Below, piece by piece: positions 38,801 through 50,800 of a DNA stretch of 64,000 nt (position 1 is its first letter; the number at the start of each line of letters is the position of its first letter). The position numbers and the translations under genes were made by a program. Under the pieces are notes generated by a model. It searched no databases and was not told the DNA's origin. It worked only from the letters and a program-made list of their open reading frames with translations. This stretch comes from Siphonodentalium dalli. Its lineage: Eukaryota; Mollusca; Scaphopoda; Gadilida; Siphonodentaliidae. The DNA lies in assembly GCA_032622095.1 (NCBI GenBank), contig CP136061.1, positions 19,036,991 through 19,100,990 of the forward strand. Reading direction: 5' to 3'.

Positions 38801-41800
38801 TAAAAGTCAAATTAGTCAAATAAGATACCAAAGTTTTATCAAAACTTGACGGTAAACATCTGAAAAGTTATTTAAAAAGCATTTAAAAATATTCTGGAAA
38901 TAATATTCAGACTAAAATATTTGAACTCACTACATGTTTATGTATTTTTGTTAACAATCTCTGTAACAGTTTTGTTGACATAACAGTGGTTTCAACATGC
39001 GAAATATTGTTATTGGAGAGCTATGAATAATGAATATCAGAAAATAGTTTAATAAGAATATTTATTATCCAGCCTTGAAATAGTGTGCCTGTCATTTGCA
39101 GAATGAGGTCCCCAGAGGGTGAATTTAGTGATGCTACCCCGCATAGCTATATAAACGTAACCTAAAAACAATCAAATCAATTCGGCCATCTTCATCATAT
39201 AATATGTCACCACATCCAGGGGTGATAGGAAGACAGTCAGCCATGACTATATCACCCCTAGCAATATACATGTATAGTCTATTAATATTATATTTACTTG
39301 TAATTGTACTTTCCATGTGTGTGCTATTGTAAATAAAATTATCCTATCCTATCCTATCCTAGCGGGCTAGCATCACTAAATTCACCCTCTGGGGACCTCA
39401 TTCTGCAAATGACAGGCACACAATTTCAAGGCTTGTTTATTATGTGTAGAATCAGTAGAATCTTATAATTTTGCACAGTATTTGACTGAACTCCTTGATA
39501 TTTAGTTTTCATGTGACTCTCTTCCCAGGACAAAGACTTGCCAGAAGTTGATTTTGAAAATGCTACAAATCTCCCAGATGAACCAGTTATTCGGAGTCTT
39601 ATTCGTGAAAATGGCAAGTGGCTCACCAAGGTATGTATCCTGGGTTCTGAATCCCTCGGGCTGCAAGATTCATGTTTTTCTGAGCGATATTAGACCATTA
39701 GCAGGATTTCTGTAGAGGGACAGTTGGTCCCTTTTTGGGTCCCTTTTCCCAAGCCCAAATCATCGGAATGACAAACAAAGTAATTTTATTTCCCGCTATC
39801 ATTTTTTCCATATTTTTGGGGGGTTTTCGACTTAAGGATGAGATTGGGTACCTTCATGGTGTAATCAACTCCTCCTACAGTTTTAAATGTAGAGATTTGA
39901 AACTCTGGGATATTGTTCCTAACATGTTGGTGATTTGCAACATCTATATAGCTAATAAAAAATATCATTTGTTCCATATTTTTGGGGGGTTTTCGACTTA
40001 GAATTTTTTTTTGCCTTTTGGATGAGATTGGGTACCTTCATGGTGTAATCAACTCCTCCTACAGTTTTAAATGTAGAGATTTGAAACTTTGGGATATTGT
40101 TCCTAACATGTTGGTGATTTGCAACATCTATATAGCTAATATTATTTTTATGGAGTTATTAACCCTTTCGACTTCGAAAATTTCAACATTTTTTTTTAAT
40201 TTCTCTAACAAAGCGGCATCGACTTGCCATGTTGTCGGGGGACACTGTGGTCTGCTGACCTTTTATTTTACTTTATATTAGGCCAAAAAAAAAAGTGTTT
40301 TGGTTCTTGGGCCAGGATCAGCTAATAATTTTCTTAATTGTAGTCATCTACTTCATGTTGTAAGCCTGCAAGTCACTTTTTAACACATTAGATGTTAGAG
40401 CTCAATGCACACTAATATTCAACACATATCTGCTATGGACATGTTGATAAAATAAAAAAATAAATTTTTTTTTGTTAAAAAACAAAAAATTTCATAAATT
40501 TTTTTGTCATAACATCAGGCATTGCAATAAAAAGGCCTAATGCGGCCCTTTTTATTCAATGCGGCGGTGCCTGAGAACCAAAACTTTTTTTTTTGGCCTT
40601 ACTGTAGACATTCAGAACTTGAATTAATAACTGATTAACTAAATACTAGTAGATTTTTGCTGTTGGTTGAAGGGATTTTTGCAAGGCTGGAAATAGTGTG
40701 TCTGACAGAGGGTGAATTTAGTGATGCTATCTCGCATAATGGGCTAGCATCACCAAATTCACCATCTGGGAACCTCAATCTGCTTAGGCTTTAACTGCTG
40801 TGGAAGACGTACGATCAGTTTGTAGTTCCCCAGTTGAAATTGGTTATATGTGACCGCCATATCAAATCCAGTCGGAAGTCGGGATTTTTTTACCCTTTGC
40901 CAATGCATTCTCTTATATATGCGAGTCGACCATAGGTCGCCTCGCATATATAAGAGAATGCATTGGCCTAACAATTTTTTATAATTTTTTTTAAATAAAT
41001 GTTTCTGACAATTTTTAGGACATAAAATAAAAAACATCCATTACCCTGCAGGGAGCCCCACACATATATAGAAGCATATAGAAGAGTGTCGTCTGCTCAT
41101 GTTTGTCTGGGGCTCTGTATGGGTGAAATTATAAAATTGTAAAAAATTGTTAGGCCAATGCATTCTCTTATATATGCGAGGCGACCTATGGTCGACTCGC
41201 ATATATAAGAGAATGCATTGGCACAGGGTAAAAAAATCCCGACTTCCGACTGGATTTGATATGGCGGGTCACATATTCACCCATTTGTCACCTCGATTAT
41301 GCATTTTACCTTCTGCAAATTAGTGGATATAGAGACTGAACAGAATGGGAAAATTAACTAAAAACAATGTTAATTTGAGACTATAGATACTTCCCAGAAG
41401 ATGAGGCAAAGCAGACTGAGGTCCCCAGAGTGTGAATTTGGTGATGCTAGCACACCGTGGGGGATAGCATCACTAAAGTCACCCTCTGGGGACCTCATTC
41501 TGCAAATGTCAAAAAAACTATTTCCAGGCTTGAAAGTGACATAATCTTTCTTGAGAACTTCCTATTTAGCCCTATTATAAGATATATAAACAAATAAATT
41601 ATACCTGCCTCAATGCAAATAGAGAACATCACTTTTTATTACTCATATTTTAACCGAAGACTATTTAATTAAGTATCAATGCATCCTTGAATGTCTTTTT
41701 AACTGCAGTCTATTTAATTAACTATCCATGAATCCTTGAACGTCTCTGTTTAATTAACTATCCATGCATCCTTGAACATCTGTTTTGTATCCATTTAATT

Positions 41801-44800
41801 AACTATCCATGCATCCTTGAACGTCTGTTATGTGTCTATTTAATTAACTATCCATGCTTCCTTGAACATCTGTTTTGTGTCTATTTAATTAACTATCCAT
41901 GCATCCTTGAACATCTGTTTTGTATCCATTTAATTAACTATCCATGCATCCTTGAATGTCTGTTTAATTAACTATCCATTCTTCCTTGAACATCTGTTTT
42001 GTATCCATTTAATTAACTATCCATGCATCCTTGAATGTCTGTTTAATTAACTATCCATGCATCCTTGAACATCTGTTTTGTATCCATTTAATTAACTATC
42101 CATGCATCCTTGAATGTCTGTTTAATTAACTATCCATGCTTCCTTGAACGTCTGTTATGTGTCTATTTAATTAACTATCCATGCATCCTTGAACGTCTGT
42201 TATGTGTCTATTTAATTAACTATCCATGCTTCCTTGAACATCTGTTTTGTGTCTATTTAATTAACTATCCATGCATCCTTGAACATCTGTTTTGTGTCTA
42301 TTTAATTAACTATCCATGCATCCTTGAACGTCTGTTTAATTAACTATTCATGCATCCTTGATTATCTGTTTTGTGTAGGTTTGTTAGAGACCTTCAAAGG
42401 CTTTAAAAGAATTTAAAAACCCACTTTTCAAATTTTTGGCTAATGAAATTACTTTTTGCCATTGGCAAGTGGCAGCGCGAACCCTGCTAACAAATGAAAT
42501 GACGATAAATGCCAAGAAACCATTTTCAGTATAAAATACCCATGTGGTGAAACCAACTAATTAATAAGTTTGTTTACGAACCCGCCGACTATTTTTTTAA
42601 CCGATATGCAAAAAAAAACACATTTTTGTACAGTTTGTACCAAACCATTCTATCAGTGATAATAGCATGGGGAAATGAGAATAATTGAGATGTTAATGCG
42701 CAAGCCTTGAAATAGGTTGTCTGTCATTTGCAGAATGAGGTCCCCAGAGGGTGAATTTAGTGATGCTACCCCGCATAGTGGGCTAGCATCACCAAATTCA
42801 CCCTCTGGGGACCTCATTCTGCTTACACCTCATTCTGCAAATGACAGACACCCTATTTCAAGGCTTGTTAATGCGTTGGTTTTATTTATATTTATTTCAA
42901 TAAATGATTTTAAGTGAATAAATTAGATTTGCATTCACCAGTGATCATGTCAAATAATCGCCCAATTGGATGGAGTGTCAAGACCTGCCTGTTTTTTTTT
43001 TCTTCCATCAAGAGATTTTTTTCCTTGATGTTCATAAACAATTAAAGGCCCAATTAATTTTCGAACCCCCAGATAATTTTATATAAAATATATGCCATAT
43101 TATAACCATTTAAAAGAGGAAGCGCCAAAACATTGTATTATCAACTTATTCGGTGTAATAAACTGCGAACATGTTTTTTTGAGATATCGACTTGGTGTTC
43201 TGTGATCAAGTTTCCTTATTTTCAGAGGAATAACTCTATATCTTAAGATAACTCTATATCTTAAGTTATAACGTTATTCCCCTTCCATTAAAAATACATT
43301 TTAGTTTGAATTCTGTTGCATTCTGAGAGCCATAACAGGGGAAATCTTTCTGTGAATTCAACTGTTTTCTAATTCGCTATGGGCATCTTCTGAGACACAG
43401 CCGTTTCAAATGGTGATGAATTATAGTATTTTAGTTATATTTTATCGCAATGATTGTTATTAAAACCATATATCAAGGCAGTATAAAAAAATAATTGGTG
43501 ACTCGAAAATGAAATGGGCCTTTAATAAAATTGCTTTGGCCTGATCTAATACAGCAATGAGGACCTAAAGAATTATTGAGTCTTTACATGTGATTGTGAC
43601 ACGGAACATATATTAAACATTGCATCACTTTCAGAATCCATTCACACATGAGTCATTACTTATTGACAAGAAGGAACTACGGTTGACCAAACGAGAAAAG
43701 AAGCTTGCAAAACAAAATTATATTATGGACAAAAAGATGAACATCGGATACATGAAGCCGGCCTATGGAGGGTTTGTCCCCAAACAGCCAATTGGACCTC
43801 CGAGGATCATAAGACCCTTCAAAGCAATCGCTCGGTAGGTAGATGTATCAGGAATGGTTAAAGATACCTTGTCTGATTTAACCCTTTACCCAACAAACCG
43901 GCCAAAACCGGCCAAATAAAGCTTCAACAGCCTAAAATATCTTCGGACTGTCTCAATAGAACCATACAAATATGGATATCATTGGAACCGGCTCCTTGAC
44001 CACATTGTGATAGTTACAGTTATGCCCAGTGCCAATGCATTCTCTTATATATGCGAGTCGACCATAGGTCGCCTCGCATATATAAGAGAATGCATTGGCC
44101 TAAAAAAAATCTTTTTTTAACACTTTTTACCATTTTTTCTTACATTCTTTAACAATTTTATAATTTTTAATGTATTAAGCCAATGCATTCTCTTATATAT
44201 GCGAGGCGACCTATGGTCGACTCGCATATATAAGAGAATGCATTGGCACAGGGCCGTTCTGTTGGGTAAAGGGTTAACACCTCTAAATTACTATTCTGTT
44301 TCGGTAGTCCAAGTTTGCTCGTACATAAACCAGCTAGCATATTGGGATAGCGAGATGCTGTTTTACCCAAGAACATCCCGATGTAATTTTTATAAAAGGC
44401 TTCACACATTAGTGATCAGCTCACATAAACCACAAATAAATGTAGTCAAATATCACAATTGCGACAATAAAGAGGTTTATTCCTTGAAGACATGATATTT
44501 GTTCTGAACACCAGATCAATTGTCAATTGAAAAATTGAATTAATGTGAAAAGACGTTTACCGCAGTGTTTACATATTTTTAAAAGTATGCGAACTCAATT
44601 AACCTCACGAAGTTACATCGGCATATTCTGGTGAAAATATTCCATCACTCATAAGTAAACATAAACAACACTGCGTGTCGTAAATTTGATTAATTCTATC
44701 ATGTATACCAGTTAATTAGTAAATTGAAGATTGCATATATATCGCGAGAAGTTCCGTGTACAAAATGTTTATAGTAAAAAACAATAAAAATAAACACATA

Positions 44801-47800
44801 ATTGTGATGGGATGTTCGAATATATTAACAGCACACGATGTCCTAAATATGATGAGTATGGGTGCATTCGATTGTTCATGGGTGTACACGATTGTTGGCA
44901 TAGAAGCCAAACATTTCTGATCACACTCAGAACACTCCGGTATTCAGTAAACAAATTTATGTTAGTCCTAATAAACCGGAATATTCTATGCATAATGTAA
45001 CATAAAAGTTAGATTATTATGACCATAAGTTGTCACTCAAACACATGAGAAGCTCATGTGTGATTTGTCAAGATCTTTGCCAGTCAGAAGATAATTTGGT
45101 TGATTTTTGGGTCAAGATTTTACACAGGGAACCCCTCCAGATTTTTATTTTTTTTGTAATAAAAACATTTTGTACATTATAAAATTAACAGAATTCCACA
45201 GAAATAAATAACTTTTTTTCCCAATTCTATTGTCTAACCAAAAGTAAATAATTTTTCATTATAGTAAATACACAGAACAACATAATGGGTTTGTCAATAT
45301 GGCACAAGTGCAGAACAAGGAAGTACAGTCTCAAGTTCTATCCTTCCGTGATGGCTCAAGTGCCATATCAAAAACCCATTAACACGTGTCGTTCTGTGTT
45401 TTTACATGCCACCCATCCTAAAATCCTTGAATTAAAGAAAAAAACAGACTTACAAGATTTATTCATGGCTTGTTTTGTCATGTGTGATGATACTTTTATT
45501 TGACAGTTCTGGTTTCATGGTTGAGGGAATGTCATTTAAGTCATGTGATACGTAAACGGGATGTGTATGGAATGTGTTTTCCATACAAATTTGTAAATAT
45601 GGAACAGCAAGAATACTGTAATTCTAGGAACAAACGTGTAATAAAAACTATCTTTATATTACAGGCCGCCATATGGAACTATGTATGGTGCAACTGTTAC
45701 GCCATTCCGGAGACCCGTAGCGAGTGTTCGTCCAATCATTTCCACTCCGGTCCCGATGCAGCCGCGAGGTCCGAACGTGGCTCAGAGTATACCTAGGAAC
45801 CTTCTACGCCCAGGAGTCTCAGTCCACCAAGTGCTCACTACAACAGGTATGTAAGGAGCATACACAGGGCCAGGAACAAGTTTGCAAATGTGTGTCTCGA
45901 TCATTTACAAATGAGGCCCTCAGAGGGTGAATTTAGTGATGTTATCCCGCACAGTGGGCTAGTATCACCATATTCACCCTCTGGGGACCTCATTCTGCTT
46001 AGACATCATCTGCTGGGAAGTATCTATAGTCTAAAAAATTAAGTACTTTTTCCCTTCAGTTTAGTTTTTATATCCCCTAATGCATACTTGAGGTGACTAA
46101 CGGGTGAATATCACCAACTTCAACTGGGGAATTTCAATCTGATCCTAGTTCTCCCATAGCAGTTGAGGCCTCCACAGAATGAGGTTCCCAGAGGGTGAAT
46201 TTTGTGATGCTAGCCCACTGTATGGGATAGCATCACTATATTCACCCTCTGGGGACCTCATTCTGCAGTTGACAGACACACTATTTCAATCCTTGGCCAG
46301 GAACCTATGTCAACCAATCAAGTTTCTAACCCAAAGCAGTTTTGATTTTAAATTTGTTTTAAACATGTATTAATGTTTGTCCGACTGGACAAACCAGTAC
46401 ATGAGCTGTGGAAATTCACAATGGACATTCAAAAATAGTAAATCATAATAAAACTAATATTTATAACTGAAATTTACAAGGAAAATATGTTTTGATTGTG
46501 CCCCGATTTTGAACATCATACACACATCAACCATTTAATAGTGGTTCATTAAAATCCACATAATCCCTTTCACTAATAAGTACAATAACTCCTCTATTAA
46601 AATTTCTAGCTCATCCACTGCATGAGTTCCAGATAGCATCTATATCTGAATATCTGAAGCGACGGTTTAGAGATTACATTTGTGACGTATGTTCCTGAAC
46701 GTCTGAAGCGATGGTTTAGGGATTACATTAGTGACTTAGGTTTCTGAACGTCTGAAGCCAAGGTTTAGAGATTACATTAGTGACGTAGGTTCCTGAATGT
46801 CTGAATCAATGGTTCAGAGATTATATTAGTGATGTAGGTTCCTGAATGTCTGAATCAATGGTTTAGAGATTACATTAGTGATGTAGGTTCCTGAACGTCT
46901 GAAGCGATGGTTTAGAGATTACATATAGTGATGTAGGTTCCTGAATGTCTGAAGCAATGGTTTAGAGATTACATTAGTGATGTAGGTTCCTGAACGTCTG
47001 AAGCGATGGTTTAGAGATTACATTAGTGATGTAGGTTCCTGAACGTCTGAAGCGATGGTTTAGAGATTACATTAGTGACGTAGGTTCCTGAACGTCTGAA
47101 TCAATGGTTTAGAGATTACATTAGTGACGTAGGTTCCTGAATGTCTGAATCAATGGTTTAGAGATTATATTAGTGACGTAGGTTCCTGAATGTCTGAAGC
47201 AATGGTTTAGAGATTACATTAGTGACATAGGTCCCTGAACGTCTGAATCAATGGTTTAGAGATTATATTAGTGACGTAGGTTCCTGAATGTCTGAAGCAA
47301 TGGTTTAGAGATTACATTAGTGACATAGGTTCCTGAACGTCTGAATCAATGGTTTAGAGATTATATTAGTGACATAGGTTCCTGAATGTCTGAATCAATG
47401 GTTTAGAGATTACATTAGTGACGTAGGTTCCTGAATATCTGAAGCAATGGTTTAGAGATTACATTAGTGACGTAGGTTCCTAAACGTCTGAAGCAATGGT
47501 TTAGAGATTACATTAGTGATGTAGGTTCCTAAACGTCTGAAGCGATGGTTTAGAGATTACATTAGTGACGTAGGTTCCTAAAAGTCTGAAGCGATGGTTT
47601 AGAGATTACATTAGTGACGTAGGTTCCTGAATATCTGAAGCGATGGTTTAGAGATTACATTAGTGATGTAGGTTCCTGAATGTCTGAAGCGATGGTTTAG
47701 AGATTACATTAGTGATGTAGGTTCCTGAACGTCTGAAGCAATGGTTTAGAGATTACATTAGTGATGTAGGTTCCTTAATGTCTGAAGCGATGGTTTAGAG

Positions 47801-50800
47801 ATTACATTAGTGACGTAGGTTCCTAAATGTCTGAAGCGATGGTTTAGAGATTACATTGGTGATGTAGGTTCCTGAACGTTTAAAACATATATTTTTCTCT
47901 ATCTCTCCTGCAGACATTTTGCTACCAGGAAGCACAACAGTGACAAACTCCCAAGCTGGGGGTGCTCCGATTCCAGCAGCAACAGTCAACAAGATCTCTG
48001 CCGGCCAGCAGGTTCTCGTCATAAAAACTCCTAAGGGGGTGTACATACGATCAAATGATGGAAAAATATTCTCAGTGAAGTCACGGACCACTCCCGGTGT
48101 GAGTGATCCCATGTCTAACATCGCCTCGGCAGCTACGACTGAGAATCTGACAACAGCAACCATCACAACAGTCACCCCCAGTTCCGCTATGGCTGCACGT
48201 AAGATGTTTCATATGCACAATACTGTTTTTGATAATATATTACTCAGTCCTCATAATTTGCTACGTTAACCCTTTGAGTGCCAGGGGCCGATCTCATCGG
48301 CCCTAAACCTACACAATAAGTCTGTTACAGAATATAAGAATAAATTATTAAAATTGTAAAAAATTGTAAAAAAAAAAATTGTTAGGCCAATGCATTCTCT
48401 TATATATGCGAGGCGACCTATGGTCGACTCGCATATATAAGAGAATGCATTGGCACAGGGTATATGGGTTGATACAAAAATCAGACCTGGCACTGAAAGG
48501 GTTAATCAGCAATTCCGAAGCCATTTTCTGAAGCAAACTGGGCCACGATAAAGGGATGCCATAGTGGATTGCCGAAGCCAAACAGTCTGAATTAAGAAGG
48601 CTGTTACCCAAGTTGTCTGACATTGTTACCATGAAGTGAGATAAATTTAATAAATTATGGCACGTTTTAAACGCGATAACAAATATCTGATTGTCATCTG
48701 CTAATTTATCCTGAACTCCCCATTTTATAACTGAATGAGAGAAACCATTTAATGTAGAAAGGGTAAAGTTATGAAAATATAACTGCAAAGTTTGCAATGT
48801 GCATTTATATAATTTGAATTAAACTTTTTGTTTGTATCATCATCGACTTAAAGACATTTTATGTACTTATTTCATTGAATAAAAACAATAATTTAGTATC
48901 CAAACACTGTCCACAGTGAAAGAATGTAGCAATGAACTAAGATTATCAAAATTTCCAATCACACCGACTATACCATTTTAGAGAAGTCAACAGTTGAACT
49001 ACGTACAAATGTAAATATTTACTACTTTATTCGGGACGCCTTATTGAGCATAAAGGTTATGACAATGATAGCACAAATAATAGTCACTGTAATTTTCTTT
49101 TATAATAATGAGGCTATTTTTTGACTATTTGATATCAAATATATGAAAATAACTTACCTTAGCATGATAGTATGTGTTATAGAAGACCCCAGAGGAGTGT
49201 TTCATATGACTTTAAATGAAACCAGAGTTATTTCTTAATTTTCTAGAATGATTAATTTTGTTGTTATTTTTATACACTTCGTCTCTTTTTTCAAGGTGTG
49301 ACTGCGATTCAACAGCCAAAACAGAAGTCATTACTCAACATCCGTCTGGAGAAGAGTCAGCCCCAGCTTCAAGCAAATGAAGTCACGGACAAGGATAGCC
49401 AAGGGAAAGAAATCTTGTCAAGTATTTATAAACCACGAGAAACTATCAGTGATTTACTGACAAAATCTCCTTCACCAGAACCTGACTCCGAGAAGAAAGA
49501 TGAATTGTATCGGGTCAGTAGCATCGTAAACCCAATCCTCGGGTCTGGTGGATCAGCAATAGAAAAACTCAGTTCACTTGGCGGATCAACTGATAGTTTA
49601 ACTACTATAAGTTCACAGCCACGGTTTACGCAGTCAACTTCATTAACAAATGTGTCTCCAAGTTTGTCGACAAGCTCGCTTCCAATTATCTCTATCAGTT
49701 CGAATAAGAATCTAACAGGAAATCAAGATAGTGCTGCTTCATCTGTTAAGTCTGCTGATGATGAGAAGAGAATATTAGAAGAAGTGAATAGTTCATTGGG
49801 AAGTTCAAACTTATTAAGTAATGTTTCTAGACGTGTGGCAGCAGATATTTCTGGCAGTGCTTCTCAGAATCTGCTTGCTGAACTAGCAAATGGATCAGGG
49901 AATAAGCCAAAGATTGTTGTGATTCATAAACAAAAACCTATTCAACAAACGTTGTCTAAGGATATGTCAGGACAAACGTTGTCTAAGGATATGTCAGGAC
50001 AAACGTTGTCTAAGGATATGTCAGGACAAATGTTGTCTAAGGATATGTCAGGTAATGTTCTGAATGAAAAAGTGAGTCAGGAACTCAGATCATCAAAAAC
50101 AGAGTCCAGTGCTAATATTGAGAAGCCGAAATCTGACATGGAGACTGAATCATTCCAGTCTCCTCAGAAAGCCCTGCCTGAGAAACCAACAAAATTATTG
50201 AAGCCAGTTTTTCTTCCAAGTGTTAAAAAGCAAGCGCCAAAAACTACAACACCGACCAAGTCTCGTTCGAAAAAAGTTTCGAAGTCTGTTGCTCCTATAA
50301 TTCAAAATAAGGAAGCACCTGGTTTACCTGTGGTGTCCGGATCAGGTGATGCGAATGCACCCAAGCGTGCTGTGTCGCACAGTGTTAGTCCTACATTTGT
50401 ACAGCCAATAACACCAACAAGTGTTAGCGGCATGCAGCAGAATGATTCCCGGAGTGTTCCTCAAAGTGTCGCCCCTGTTGCTCCACAAGGATTCAACCAA
50501 AGTTTGCCAAGAAGTGAAAGTTACAATAGCCAGCACCAGGGTTATTCACAAACTTTAGCATCTACCTATCAACAGCAAAGCTCTCAGGGTGTGTCGAGAA
50601 ATACGTCTCAGAATATTCCACCAAACAATGTGGCGTCTACCAATAACAATGTTCAGCAAGGCATGTCACAGAGACATGCTCAGTCTTCCAGTCACGATTC
50701 GATGTCATCATTCCAAGGGAATGATATGGGTTGGAAATCTCATGGGGGAATGATGGGTGGACAAATGTACCCGCCATACGGACCTCCATCCAGTTATCCC

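Noticed and set aside
39735-40281. Frames with [20 protein letters not shown]
   Set aside because: Produced by a ~170-bp tandem duplication in intron J-K; no homology and not needed for the helicase frame.
40278-40601. Long T-run taken as a transcription terminator
   Set aside because: The runs are the arms of an inverted-repeat element, and the helicase transcript must continue to exon N.
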